Positions 15,557 through 24,578 are shown, counted from the stretch's first letter. The stretch: DNA of 64,000 nt from Polymorphum gilvum SL003B-26A1 (GCF_000192745.1 NC_015259.1:2681001-2745000), one strand, 5' to 3'. Translations and numbers: made by a program. The notes: generated by a model from the letters alone, not told the origin.

Positions 15557-18090
15557 TGACAACGACCCTTCTCACCAAGTACCGGCCCCTGTGGATCGGC
15601 ATGGCGGCGCTGATCGCGCTGCCGCTGATCATGCCGGTGATCGGCCTGACCGTGAACACGGCGTCCGTCATCGTCATCCTCGCGATCGCGACGATGGGGC
15701 TCAACCTGCTGGTCGGCTACACGGGCCTGCATTCCTTCGGCCACAGCATGTGGTTCGGGATCGGCGCCTATGCCGCCGGCCTTGCCCAGACGCACTGGTT
15801 CGCCGGCCAGATCGGCCTGCCGATCCTCGTCTCGATGGCCTTCGTCGCGGTCGTCTCGCTGGTCATCGGCGCCCTGATCCTGCGCCGGCGCGGCGTCTAT
15901 TTCGCCCTGTTGACCCTCGCCCTGGTGGCGCTGAGCTACACTGTCGCCTTCCGCTGGACAGAAGTGACCGGCGGCGAGGACGGCCTCGGCGGACTGCAGC
16001 GCGGCAGCCTCGGCCCGATCAGCCTCGATAACAGCACCAACTACTACTACCTCGTCGCCGTGATCGGTCTGGCCGTGCTGTTCTTCATGCTGCGGCTGGA
16101 GCGTTCTCCCTTCGGCCATGTCCTGGTCGCGATCCGCGAGAACCAGCTGCGGGCGACGTTCCAGGGCTACAATATCGACCGCTACAAGCTGGCCTCCTTC
16201 GTCATCTCCGCGGTGATGACCGGGCTGGCCGGCGCGCTGTCCGGCTTCCAGCACTACATGGTGTCGGCGGAATCGACGTCGATCGCCCTGTCCGGCGAAA
16301 TGCTGGCCATGGTCGTCATCGGCGGCATGCACAACATCCTCGGCCCGGCGATCGGCGTCGTCTTCTACATCCTGTTCCGCGAACTGTTCTCGATCTGGAC
16401 GACGAACTGGCTGCTGTGGTTCGGCATCGTCTTCGTCGGCTTCGTGATCTTCTCGCCCGGCGGCCTGGTCGGCATCTGGGCCCAGATCAGGCGGCGCTGG
16501 AAGCCGGCTCCCGAAGAATCCGCAGCCATGAGCCGGCGCAAGATCTACGACGGCCTGCCGCTGCCGGGCTTCCTGCGCCCCGACCCCGCCCGGGGGCCCG
16601 TGCTGGAGGTCTCCGGCATCGTCAAGACCTTCGGCGGCTTCGCCGCGGTCAAGGACGTCAGCCTGCAGGTCGACAGCGGCCAGATCCATGCGCTGATCGG
16701 TCCCAACGGCGCCGGCAAGACGACGACCTTCAACCTGATCTCCGGCATGTTCCCCCCCGACGCCGGGACGATCCACCTCAACGGCACGCCGGTCCACGGA
16801 TTGCCGGCCAACCGGATCACGGAGCTTGGCCTCGCGCGCTCGTTCCAGATCACCAACCTGTTCGAGGGCCTGAGCATCTACGAGAACCTGCGCCTGTCGG
16901 TGCAGGCCAAGCACCCATCCCGCTTCAACCTGTGGCGCGACATCGACAGCTTTCCGGACATGCACGACCAGACCGCCGAGTTGATGAAGTTCCTCGGCCT
17001 GGAGGGCATCGACGACATCCAGGGCGGCGACCTGTCCTACGGCGGCCAGCGTCTCGTCGACCTCGGCATCGCGCTCGCCTGCAAGCCGCAGATCCTGCTG
17101 CTTGACGAACCGCTGGCCGGCCTTGCGGCCGCCGAACGGGAGCGCGTTACCAGCCTCGTGCGCCGCATGGCGGAAAACATCCCGGTGCTGATCGTCGAGC
17201 ACGATCTGGATCGCGTCCTGTCGCTGTCGCATGACGTGACGGTCATGAACCAGGGCGAGGTGCTGATGACCGGCGCGCCCGACGCCGTGCGCGCCGACCG
17301 GCGGGTGCAGGAGGTCTATACCGGCACCGGCACGCCGCCGGTCACGGGCCGGATGGCGGGCGGCGACACCTCGGCCGCGCCGCTGCTGCAGGTCCAGGGC
17401 CTCAACACCTTCTACGGCAAGAGCCACATCCTCAACGACGCTTCGCTGTCGGTCCGCGAGGGCGAGATCGTCGCCCTGCTCGGCCGCAACGGCGCCGGCA
17501 AGTCGACGCTGCTGAAGTCGCTGGCCGGCCTGGTGCCGGCCGCTTCGGGCAGCATCCGCTTCGCCGGACGGGACCTGGCCGGCATGGCGGCGCCCGACAT
17601 CGCCCGGCTCGGCGTCGGCTACGTCCCGCAGGGGCGCGGCATCTTCGCCGGCATGAGCGTAGCGGAGAACCTGTCGCTCGGCCGCCTGGCGCGCGCCACC
17701 GACGGCAGCACCGGCGTGGTGTGGAGCGAGGAGCGCATCCTGGAGATGTTCCCGCGCCTGAAGGAACGCTTCCACACTCCGGCCGACTACCTGTCGGGCG
17801 GCGAGCAGCAGATGCTCGCGGTCGCCCGCGCCCTGTCCGGCAACGTCCGCCTGCTCTTGCTGGACGAGCCGTTCGAGGGTCTGGCGCCGGCGATCGTCGA
17901 GGAGCTGTTCACCGTGTTCGACCAGTTGCGCAGGCAGCTGCCGATCCTGATCGTGGAACACAACCTCGATCTGGTGCTGGCCCTGGCCGACCGGGTGTTC
18001 GCCCTCGAACGCGGCGCGGTGTTCCACGAAGGTCCGGCCGAGGCGCTGCTGACCGACATCGACTACCGCAAGCAAATCCTCTGGCTCTGA
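15556..18090 (+). CDS. LivM-LivG-LivF triple-fusion ABC transporter protein
   Basis: One 844-residue frame contains three subunits normally encoded separately. Residues 1 to about 315 are a LivM permease (GYTGLHSFGHSMWFGIGAYAA and the GGMHNILGPAIG loop). Residues from about 350 to 590 are a LivG-type ATPase (GPNGAGKTTTF, DLSYGGQRLVDLG, ILLLDEPLAGL, IVEHDLDRV). Residues from about 610 to 840 are a LivF-type ATPase (GRNGAGKSTLLK, YLSGGEQQML, LLLLDEPFEGLAP). All Walker and signature motifs look intact. The fusion would fix one permease and both ATPases in 1:1:1 ratio. LivM-LivG and LivG-LivF fusions are known in proteobacteria. Confidence 0.93.
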   Translation: MTTTLLTKYRPLWIGMAALIALPLIMPVIGLTVNTASVIVILAIATMGLNLLVGYTGLHSFGHSMWFGIGAYAAGLAQTHWFAGQIGLPILVSMAFVAVVSLVIGALILRRRGVYFALLTLALVALSYTVAFRWTEVTGGEDGLGGLQRGSLGPISLDNSTNYYYLVAVIGLAVLFFMLRLERSPFGHVLVAIRENQLRATFQGYNIDRYKLASFVISAVMTGLAGALSGFQHYMVSAESTSIALSGEMLAMVVIGGMHNILGPAIGVVFYILFRELFSIWTTNWLLWFGIVFVGFVIFSPGGLVGIWAQIRRRWKPAPEESAAMSRRKIYDGLPLPGFLRPDPARGPVLEVSGIVKTFGGFAAVKDVSLQVDSGQIHALIGPNGAGKTTTFNLISGMFPPDAGTIHLNGTPVHGLPANRITELGLARSFQITNLFEGLSIYENLRLSVQAKHPSRFNLWRDIDSFPDMHDQTAELMKFLGLEGIDDIQGGDLSYGGQRLVDLGIALACKPQILLLDEPLAGLAAAERERVTSLVRRMAENIPVLIVEHDLDRVLSLSHDVTVMNQGEVLMTGAPDAVRADRRVQEVYTGTGTPPVTGRMAGGDTSAAPLLQVQGLNTFYGKSHILNDASLSVREGEIVALLGRNGAGKSTLLKSLAGLVPAASGSIRFAGRDLAGMAAPDIARLGVGYVPQGRGIFAGMSVAENLSLGRLARATDGSTGVVWSEERILEMFPRLKERFHTPADYLSGGEQQMLAVARALSGNVRLLLLDEPFEGLAPAIVEELFTVFDQLRRQLPILIVEHNLDLVLALADRVFALERGAVFHEGPAEALLTDIDYRKQILWL

Positions 18091-18126
18091 CCCGGCAAGA
18101 TTGTGCCAGCAAGAAAGGACGGCATC

Positions 18127-19590
18127 GTGACCACCATCAATGCCAATGAAACGATCCAGCCGGGGTCGGCCGATGCGCACCTGCTGCTGATCGGTGGAGA
18201 CTGGGTTGCCGGAGAGGGGGCCAGCTTCGATCTGCTGGAGAAATACTCCCTGCAGCCTCTTGCGACCATCGCCACGGCCAGCTCGGCCCAGGTGACCCGC
18301 TGCGTGGAAACCGCCCACGCGGCCTTCCGTGCCGGCGCCCCGTCGCCCCACGAGCGCGGCGCGATCCTCGACCGCGCCGCAGCCCTGGTCGAGGCGCGCC
18401 GCGCCGACTTCATCCGCACCATGCAGGCCGAGGCCGGGTTCACGGCGACGGATGCCGGCGGCGAGGTCGGCCGCTGCGTCCAGACGCTGCGGCTATCCGC
18501 GGAGGAAGCGCGCCGGCTCGCGGGCGAGGTGATCCCGCTCGCCGGCGCACCGAACCAGGAGGGCCGACTCGCCTTCACGCTGCGCGTGCCGCTTGGCGTC
18601 ATCGCCGCGATCACGCCGTTCAACTCGCCACTGAACACCGTCACCCACAAGGTCGCGCCGGCGTTCGCGGCAGGCAATGCGGTCATCCTCAAGCCCTCCA
18701 GCAACACGCCGATCACCGGACGGAAGCTGGTCGAGGTGCTGGTCGAGGCCGGTATGCCGCGGGGCTTCCTGTCGCTCGTCCAGGGTGGCGGCGATGTCGC
18801 CCGCGGGCTCCTGGAGGACGAGCGGGTGCGCTTCTTCGCCTTCACCGGCAGCACCGAAGTCGGCCGCAGCATCCAGCGTGCGGCAGGCCTGCGCCGCACA
18901 CAGATGGAGCTCGGCTCGATCGCCTTCACCATCCTCGCCGACGACGCCGATCTCGACCGGGCGCTGCCGCGAATCGTCAATGCCGGCTACCGCAAGGCAG
19001 GCCAGGTCTGCACATCGGTCCAGATCCTACTGGTTCAGGACCGCATTCTCGACACGGTTACCGCCCGACTAACCGCCCTGGTCGCCGCCCTGCCCTACGG
19101 CGACCCCTATGCCGCCGACACGGTGGTCGGCCCGATGATTGCCGAGAAGGAGGCGATCCGCGTCGAGAGCTGGATTGCGGAGGCGATCGGCAAGGGCGCG
19201 AGGCGTCTGGTCGGTGGCGAACGGCGGGGCGCCGTCATTCCCCCGACGCTGCTGACCGACATCGACCCGTCGATGCAGGTCGGATGCTGCGAGATCTTTG
19301 GGCCGGTCGTTTGCCTGATGCCCTATGCGTCGCTGGACGAGGCCATCGACCGGGTCAACGCAACACCCTTCGGCCTCGCCTCGGGTATCTTCACCAACCG
19401 GCTGCAGGACGCTCTCGCGGCGGCCCAGCGACTTGAGGTCGGTGGCGTGCACATCAACGAAACGTCGAGCTCGCGCGTCGACATGATGCCCTACGGCGGC
19501 TCCAAGGACAGCGGCTTCGGCCGCGAGGGGCCCCGCTACGCCATCCACGAAATGACGGAGGAGCGGGTCGTCACCATCTCGACGAAGTGA
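18127..19590 (+). CDS. NAD(P)-dependent aldehyde dehydrogenase
   Basis: A 487-residue member of the aldehyde dehydrogenase superfamily. The catalytic cysteine is C295 in KAGQVCTSVQ, the general-base glutamate is in MELGSIAF, and the coenzyme-domain motif FTGSTEVGR is present. The start is taken as GTG at 18127 because AAAGGA lies about 7 bp upstream; a GTG 24 bp earlier is an alternative. It lies 36 bp after the transporter fusion. It would oxidise an aldehyde from the pathway to an acid or, in some family branches, to an acyl-CoA. Confidence 0.9.
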   Translation: MTTINANETIQPGSADAHLLLIGGDWVAGEGASFDLLEKYSLQPLATIATASSAQVTRCVETAHAAFRAGAPSPHERGAILDRAAALVEARRADFIRTMQAEAGFTATDAGGEVGRCVQTLRLSAEEARRLAGEVIPLAGAPNQEGRLAFTLRVPLGVIAAITPFNSPLNTVTHKVAPAFAAGNAVILKPSSNTPITGRKLVEVLVEAGMPRGFLSLVQGGGDVARGLLEDERVRFFAFTGSTEVGRSIQRAAGLRRTQMELGSIAFTILADDADLDRALPRIVNAGYRKAGQVCTSVQILLVQDRILDTVTARLTALVAALPYGDPYAADTVVGPMIAEKEAIRVESWIAEAIGKGARRLVGGERRGAVIPPTLLTDIDPSMQVGCCEIFGPVVCLMPYASLDEAIDRVNATPFGLASGIFTNRLQDALAAAQRLEVGGVHINETSSSRVDMMPYGGSKDSGFGREGPRYAIHEMTEERVVTISTK

Positions 19591-19625
19591 CCCGTGCCAT
19601 CCCCTCCCCAAAACAAGGACGAACC

Positions 19626-20348
19626 ATGAGCAAGAAAATCGCACTGGTATTCGGCGGCTCGCGCGGTATCGGCGCAGCATGCGTCAAGGCGCTGAACGAA
19701 GACGGCTTCGACGTCGCCCTGACCTATGTCAGCAACCCGCCCGAGCCGATCGCCGCCGCCCCCGGCACGGTCATCCGGGCCTACAAGGTCGACATCGGTT
19801 CTCCGGCCGAGGTCGCCGGGGCGTTCGCCGACGTTGCCCGGGACTTCGGCGGCGCGCCGAGCTGTGTCGTCGCCAACGCCGGCATCAACGTGCCGCCCGC
19901 ACCGATGGCCCAGTTCGATCAGGACAACTTCCGCCGCCTGGTCGAGGTCAACATCGTCGGAGCCTTCAACATCCTGGCGGAAGCCGCGCGCCAGGTCGCC
20001 GACAACGGCGCCATCATCGCCACCACGACGTCGCTGGTGCGCCACGCGGTGCCCGGCGTCGGCCCCTACAGCGCCACCAAGGCAGCCGTCGAGTGCCTGG
20101 TCCGCTCCATGGCCAGGGAGTTGGCCGGACGCGGCGTCCGGGTCAATGCAGTTGCTCCCGGCCCCATCGACACCGATCTGTTCCGGGCGGGCAAGAACGA
20201 GGAGGCGCTGAAGCGTTCCGCCGCCATGAGCCCGCTCAACCGGGTCGGTCAGCCGGAAGAAGTCGCCGCCGTCGTGGCCTTCCTGGCCTCCGACAAGGCG
20301 TCCTGGGTGCTTGGTCAGGTCGTACAGCCCAACGGCGGCCTGATCTGA
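19626..20348 (+). CDS. Short-chain dehydrogenase/reductase (SDR)
   Basis: A 240-residue classical SDR. The cofactor motif GGSRGIGAA is at the N-terminus, NAG appears in the VANAGIN strand, and the catalytic YxxxK is Y148-SAT-K152. The start at 19626 follows AAGGA at good spacing. It lies 35 bp after the aldehyde dehydrogenase in the same operon, so alcohol-to-carbonyl and aldehyde-to-acid steps are encoded side by side. A hairpin after the gene probably ends the transcript. Confidence 0.9.
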   Translation: MSKKIALVFGGSRGIGAACVKALNEDGFDVALTYVSNPPEPIAAAPGTVIRAYKVDIGSPAEVAGAFADVARDFGGAPSCVVANAGINVPPAPMAQFDQDNFRRLVEVNIVGAFNILAEAARQVADNGAIIATTTSLVRHAVPGVGPYSATKAAVECLVRSMARELAGRGVRVNAVAPGPIDTDLFRAGKNEEALKRSAAMSPLNRVGQPEEVAAVVAFLASDKASWVLGQVVQPNGGLI

Positions 20349-20384
20349 AGTCCTTCGTCCACCCGGCAAGACCGAGAGCACAAG

Positions 20385-20409
20385 AGGCCCGGCCGCAACG
20401 GCCGGGCCT
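20385..20409 (+). terminator. Hairpin terminator after the SDR gene
   Basis: AGGCCCGGCCG, loop CAA, CGGCCGGGCCT is a perfect 11-bp GC-rich stem 36 bp after the SDR stop. A short pyrimidine-rich tail (CCTCGTTC) follows instead of a clean T-run. It separates the SDR from the next plus-strand gene at 20456. Confidence 0.6.
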
Positions 20410-20455
20410 CCTCGTTCGATTGCCTGCTCGGGCAGGAAAGGCGTAAAGGGATGCC

Positions 20456-21181
20456 ATGGACAGAAAAGTGATCGATGAACTGGCGCCGCACGGGGTCCTT
20501 CGGGTTGGCGTCAACATGGCCAACACCTTGCTCGTCTCCGGCACGGACGCAAACGGCGATCCGGTCGGCGTCTCCGCCGACGTCGGGCGCGAGATCGCCG
20601 CCCGGCTCGGGGTACCGGTCCGCTACGTCAAATATGCCTCGCCCGGCGAGGTCGCAGATGATGTCGGAAACGACGCCTGGGACATCGCCAACATCGGCGC
20701 CGAGCCCCAGCGCGCCGAGGCGATCCTGTTCACCCCGGCCTATTGCGAGATCGAGGCGACCTGTCTGGTGCCGCCGAACTCACCGATCCGCAGTCTGGCG
20801 GAGATGGATGTCGCGGGGCGCCGGATCGCCACCAAGGCCCGCGCGGCCTACACCCTCTGGCTCGAGCGTACCATCCGCCATGCCGATCTCATCCTCGTGC
20901 CGCCGACGACCGACGCCTTCGACGTCTTCGTCCGCGATGGGCTGGACGCGCTCGCCGGCCTGCGGACGCAACTGTCCAAGGCGGCAGGCAGGATGGAAGG
21001 GGCCCGGATCCTCGACGGCAAGTTCACCGCGGTCCAGCAGGCGATCGGAACGGCGCGGACGAACATGCAAGCGGCCGCGTGGCTGACCGAGTTCGTCGGC
21101 GAGGCGAAGGCCTCGGGCCTGATCGCCCGGTTGATCGACAGGCATCGGGTCGACGGACTGAGCGTGCCGGTCGGAGACTAG
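20456..21181 (+). CDS. Family 3 solute-binding-like protein without a signal peptide
   Basis: A 241-residue protein with the fold signature of extracellular solute-binding family 3 (HGVLRVGVNMANTLLVSG, then PVGVSADVGREIAARLGVPV and a DIANIGAEPQRAE segment). These proteins bind amino acids or small acids in the periplasm. Here the N-terminus is MDRKVIDELAPHG, with no Sec or Tat signal, and the upstream hairpin leaves little room for one. It may therefore be a cytoplasmic ligand-binding protein or an enzyme with the cyclohexadienyl-dehydratase-like fold. It ends in a 4-bp CTAG overlap with the convergent TIM-barrel gene. Confidence 0.8.
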   Translation: MDRKVIDELAPHGVLRVGVNMANTLLVSGTDANGDPVGVSADVGREIAARLGVPVRYVKYASPGEVADDVGNDAWDIANIGAEPQRAEAILFTPAYCEIEATCLVPPNSPIRSLAEMDVAGRRIATKARAAYTLWLERTIRHADLILVPPTTDAFDVFVRDGLDALAGLRTQLSKAAGRMEGARILDGKFTAVQQAIGTARTNMQAAAWLTEFVGEAKASGLIARLIDRHRVDGLSVPVGD

Positions 21182-21990
21182 AAGCCCGCCGCCAGAAGGG
21201 CGTCGACCGAGGCCGGCAGATCCCGATCCGGCGTGCGCGAGATGACTTCGAGCATGCAGGGCCGTGTGTAGCCGGCCGCCCGGATCGCCTCCGGCAGGCG
21301 GGCGAAGTCGAGATCGCCTTGGCCGACCGCGTCGTGGCGGAAGGCGCTGCGGGTGGTGTCGGAGAGATGCACCAGAGCCAGACGCGACGCCACCGTCGCG
21401 AGGCCATCGACCGGATCCTCCGCAACGAAATGGGCGTTGGCGACGTCGTAGCAGACCCTCAGCTCCTCCGCTCCGTAGCGGGCGAGCGACGCCATCAGGT
21501 CCGCAGCGCCAGGCAGGAAGGCGAAGGGCATGTTCTCGACCCAGATCTCGACGCCGCAGCCTTGCGCGATTGGCAGCAGCGCGTCGAGCGCACGGAAGAA
21601 GTGCCCTTCCAGAACGTGCTTGGGCAGGGGGAAGAGCTGGTTCGGCTTGCCCGGCCCGAGGATCATCGCCTGCGCGCCGATCTCGCCGGCAAGGCGCAGG
21701 AAGCCGGCGTTCAGGTCGAGGCTGCAGGTCCTGGCCTCGGCCGCCGCGGCGGCGATGTTGAGATCGATGTTGGGCGTGTTGACCGTCAGCGGGCGGATGC
21801 CGGCCTCCTGCAGCGCACGCCGGACATCCGCGATCGCATCCCGGCCGTCGCCGATCCACAGATGGCCGGGATAGAGCATGAGTTCCACCTCGGCGACGCC
21901 GAGACCGCCCAGATGGCGCAGACAGGCGCCGGCGGTCATCATCTGGGTGTAGGAATAGGTGTTGACGCCGAAGCGGCTGCCGATCTGCAT
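21178..21990 (-). CDS. Sugar phosphate isomerase/epimerase-like TIM-barrel protein
   Basis: A 270-residue protein of the AP-endonuclease-2/xylose-isomerase-like superfamily. Typical pieces are the N-terminal FGVNTYSY strand, VELMLYPGHLWIGDG, WVENMPFAFLPG and the metal-site region CYDVANAHFVAEDP followed by LVHLSDTTR. Family members bind a divalent metal and act as isomerases, epimerases or dehydratases. The start at 21990 has GGGGAGGAG 6-8 bp upstream. It is the last gene of a likely tcuA-tcuB-TIM-barrel operon, with an 82-bp gap after tcuB. The substrate is not identifiable. Confidence 0.85.
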   Translation of the reverse strand: MQIGSRFGVNTYSYTQMMTAGACLRHLGGLGVAEVELMLYPGHLWIGDGRDAIADVRRALQEAGIRPLTVNTPNIDLNIAAAAAEARTCSLDLNAGFLRLAGEIGAQAMILGPGKPNQLFPLPKHVLEGHFFRALDALLPIAQGCGVEIWVENMPFAFLPGAADLMASLARYGAEELRVCYDVANAHFVAEDPVDGLATVASRLALVHLSDTTRSAFRHDAVGQGDLDFARLPEAIRAAGYTRPCMLEVISRTPDRDLPASVDALLAAGF

Positions 21991-22072
21991 TCCGGTCTCC
22001 TCCCCGATCCCGGTGTTTCCGGTGCGGCTTCCAAGAGCCGCGCCCGGCAAGTCACTTGCCGGCGCTCACGCT

Positions 22073-23194
22073 TCAGGCCTTCGCCGTGGTGGGCACGGTC
22101 GCCGGTCGGTCGGCCTTGCGTTCGGCCGCATAGAGCATCAGCGCGCCGAAGCGGTAGAAGCCGTGCACGAACTTGCCGTAGGGCATGGTCAGGAACAGGG
22201 CGAACACAACGCCGAGATGGACCGCCAGGGCAATCCCCATGGCCGACGTCTCGCGCAGGACCATCAGGACCAACCCGGTCAGTCCGGTCGCGAACATCAT
22301 CGCCAGGAACGCCGTCTCCATGCCGAACTTGGCCTTGTCGACCAGATCGTCCTGACGCTTCAGCTTGGCAAGGAACAGGCCGACCGGGCCGACCACCAGG
22401 CCGATGCCGCCGGGAATGCCGAACAGCTTGGGCAGCGAGGTCCAGCCGTAGGGCGCCGGCCAGTCGAACACGTAGTGATAGATCGTGCCCGTCGAGGTCG
22501 CCGCGAAGCACAGCAGGAAGCCGTAGAAGGTCAGATGATGGTAGAGCCGCCGGTTGTCGGTCGGCTTCTCGTCCGCGTTGTAGCAGCCGACCCCGCCGCC
22601 ATCGAGATAGCGCAGGCTTGCCACGTCCTTGACGGCCTGCCAGATCGACAGGCCGGAGGCGGCTGAAACGCTGCCGGCGCCGATGTCCCTCCAGAAGTTG
22701 AGGAAGCCCATGACGATCGCCAGCAGCGCATAGAGCGCGACGGCGCCGAACAGGCCGGCCATGACGTTGTGCGGCATCAGCCGGTAGAACTCGCCGCTCG
22801 TGCCGGTCAGCACCGAAGGATCGTGCCACAGCGCGAAGCCGAGGATGAAGCCGGCGACGGAAAGCGCGGCGACGATTGCGATGGCGAGGCCGTTCCTCTC
22901 GAACATCGGCTGGAATGCCTTCGGCCAGGCATAGTGGCGGTAGCTGTCGGTGCGCACCTTGGCCATGGTCTGCGGCACGTTGACCTGGAACTCGTGCGGC
23001 GGCGAGAACTGGCAGTCGACGTAGCAGGCGCCGCAGGCGTGGCAGAGGTTGGCGAGATAGTTCAGATCGCCGTCGGCGAAGCTGCGCCGCAGTTCCATCG
23101 CCGGGAATACCGCGCACAGGCCCTCGCAATAGCGGCAGGAATTGCAGACCGTCATCAGACGGTCCGCCTCGTTCAGATGATCAGTTGCATGCAT
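22073..23194 (-). CDS. tcuB: TcuB-like iron-sulfur membrane electron-transfer protein
   Basis: A 373-residue protein matching the TcuB/CitB type. The N-terminus holds two 4Fe-4S clusters: C17-x2-C20-x2-C23-x3-C27 and C51-x2-C54-x2-C57-x3-C61. After about residue 90 there are several membrane helices. In Salmonella TcuB is thought to reoxidise the flavin of TcuA and pass electrons to quinone. The start at 23194 overlaps the tcuA stop by 14 bp, so the two proteins are made together. The name is by family resemblance; the actual substrate of the pair here may differ. Confidence 0.85.
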   Translation of the reverse strand: MHATDHLNEADRLMTVCNSCRYCEGLCAVFPAMELRRSFADGDLNYLANLCHACGACYVDCQFSPPHEFQVNVPQTMAKVRTDSYRHYAWPKAFQPMFERNGLAIAIVAALSVAGFILGFALWHDPSVLTGTSGEFYRLMPHNVMAGLFGAVALYALLAIVMGFLNFWRDIGAGSVSAASGLSIWQAVKDVASLRYLDGGGVGCYNADEKPTDNRRLYHHLTFYGFLLCFAATSTGTIYHYVFDWPAPYGWTSLPKLFGIPGGIGLVVGPVGLFLAKLKRQDDLVDKAKFGMETAFLAMMFATGLTGLVLMVLRETSAMGIALAVHLGVVFALFLTMPYGKFVHGFYRFGALMLYAAERKADRPATVPTTAKA

Positions 23195-24578
23195 GGTTCG
23201 CAGCTCCCTCGCCGGCGATGCGGCCGAAAACACTGCCGATGGTCATGCCGACACCGGCGGCGTAGCCCTTGCCGAGCACGTTGCCGGCCATGATCTCGCC
23301 GGCGGAGAACATGTTCCCGGTCGCCCCGCCGGCGGCGAGCTGCATGCGCGCCTCCCGGTCGACGCGGGTGCCGAGATAGGTGAAGGTAATGCCGGGACGC
23401 ACCGGATAGGCGTAGAAGGGGGGATCCTCGAGCCGGCGCGCCCAGTGGGTCTTCTCGATGGCGAGGCCGCGCGTGCGGCAGTCGTCGAACACGGTATGGT
23501 CGAAGCTGCCCGGCTGGACCGCCGCGTTGAAGGTGCCGACCGTCGTCTCCAGCGCCTCGACCGGCAGGTCCAGCTTGTGTGCCAGCTCGCCGATGCTGTC
23601 GGCCGAAATCGGCGGGAACAGCGAGGGCATGAACAGCTTCAGCGACTTGGCGTCGAAGATGATGTAGGCGATCTGGTCCGGCTGGGCGGCGACCAGACGG
23701 CCCCAGATGGCGTAGCGCTTGGGCCAGAAGTCCTCGCCCTCGTCGTAGAAGCGCTCGGCGTGCCTGTTGACGACGATGCCGAACACGACGCAGTCGAGGC
23801 GGGTGATGATGCCGCCGTCGAATTTCGGCGCCCGCGCATCGATGGCGACCGCATGGCACTGGGTCGGGTCGCCGATCGCCTCGACGCCGTTTGCAAGCAG
23901 CATCTTCAGCACGTCGCCGCGGTTGCAGGGCGTGCCGCGGATGAGGAAGTTCTCGGCTCGCTCGCCCCAGCCCTCCTTGAGCCAGTCGATGTTGGCCTCG
24001 AAACCGCCGGCGGCGGCGACAAGGGATTTCGCGGCGATCCTGACGTCCCTGCCGCCGATCCGGGCGATGGCGGCGCGGAAGCTGCCGCCGTCGATCTCCA
24101 GTGCGGTGACCGGCGCGTCGTAGAGCACGTCGACGCCGAGCTTCTCCGCGGTGAGATACAGCGCATTCAGCATCGCCCGGCCGCCGCCGAGGAAGAAGGA
24201 GTTGGTCCGCCCGAGGCTGAGCGTGCCGCCGAGCGAGGGCTGGAAGCGCACGCCCTGCTCGGTGATCCAGGTCAGCATCTCCTTGGAGGCCGCAATCATG
24301 TGCTTGGCCAGCGCCTCGTCGGTGTTGCCCTCGGTGACGCGCAAGAGGTCGTCCCAGAACTCCTCTTCGGTATAGGGCCCGGTCAGCGTCTCGGTCGCCG
24401 TGTCGTGGGCGCAGCGCATGTTGCGCGTGTGGCGGGTGTTGCCGCCGCGGTAGAACTTGGGCGCCGCCTCGACGACGAGCACCCGCGCGCCCTTGCGCCG
24501 GGCAGCTATGGCCGCACACAGCGCCGCGTTGCCGCCGCCGACGACCAGCACGTCGGTGTCCAGTCTTTCGCACTTCAT
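23181..24578 (-). CDS. tcuA: TcuA-like FAD-dependent dehydrogenase
   Basis: A 465-residue flavoprotein of the succinate dehydrogenase/fumarate reductase family, closest by eye to tricarballylate dehydrogenase. The FAD motif GGGNAALCAA is at about residues 14-23, followed by RGGNTRHTRNMR, and the C-terminus has FSAGEIMAGN and GMTIGSVFGR. The start at 24578 follows GGAGAGGAGAG. Tricarballylate dehydrogenase converts tricarballylate to cis-aconitate. The neighbours tcuB and a divergent regulator match that system, but the tcuC transporter and the usual LysR-type TcuR are absent here. Confidence 0.85.
   Translation of the reverse strand: MKCERLDTDVLVVGGGNAALCAAIAARRKGARVLVVEAAPKFYRGGNTRHTRNMRCAHDTATETLTGPYTEEEFWDDLLRVTEGNTDEALAKHMIAASKEMLTWITEQGVRFQPSLGGTLSLGRTNSFFLGGGRAMLNALYLTAEKLGVDVLYDAPVTALEIDGGSFRAAIARIGGRDVRIAAKSLVAAAGGFEANIDWLKEGWGERAENFLIRGTPCNRGDVLKMLLANGVEAIGDPTQCHAVAIDARAPKFDGGIITRLDCVVFGIVVNRHAERFYDEGEDFWPKRYAIWGRLVAAQPDQIAYIIFDAKSLKLFMPSLFPPISADSIGELAHKLDLPVEALETTVGTFNAAVQPGSFDHTVFDDCRTRGLAIEKTHWARRLEDPPFYAYPVRPGITFTYLGTRVDREARMQLAAGGATGNMFSAGEIMAGNVLGKGYAAGVGMTIGSVFGRIAGEGAANHACN

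Noticed and set aside
15244-18351. A 1035-codon open frame on the minus strand opposite the LivMGF fusion
   Set aside because: It is a high-GC antisense shadow: Arg/Ala/Gly/His-rich translation, no recognisable domain, while the plus strand has intact transporter motifs throughout.
20743-22632. A long plus-strand open frame spanning the end of the binding-protein-like gene, the TIM-barrel gene and part of tcuB
   Set aside because: It runs antisense through two well-supported genes and shows only low-complexity Arg/Asp-rich sequence.
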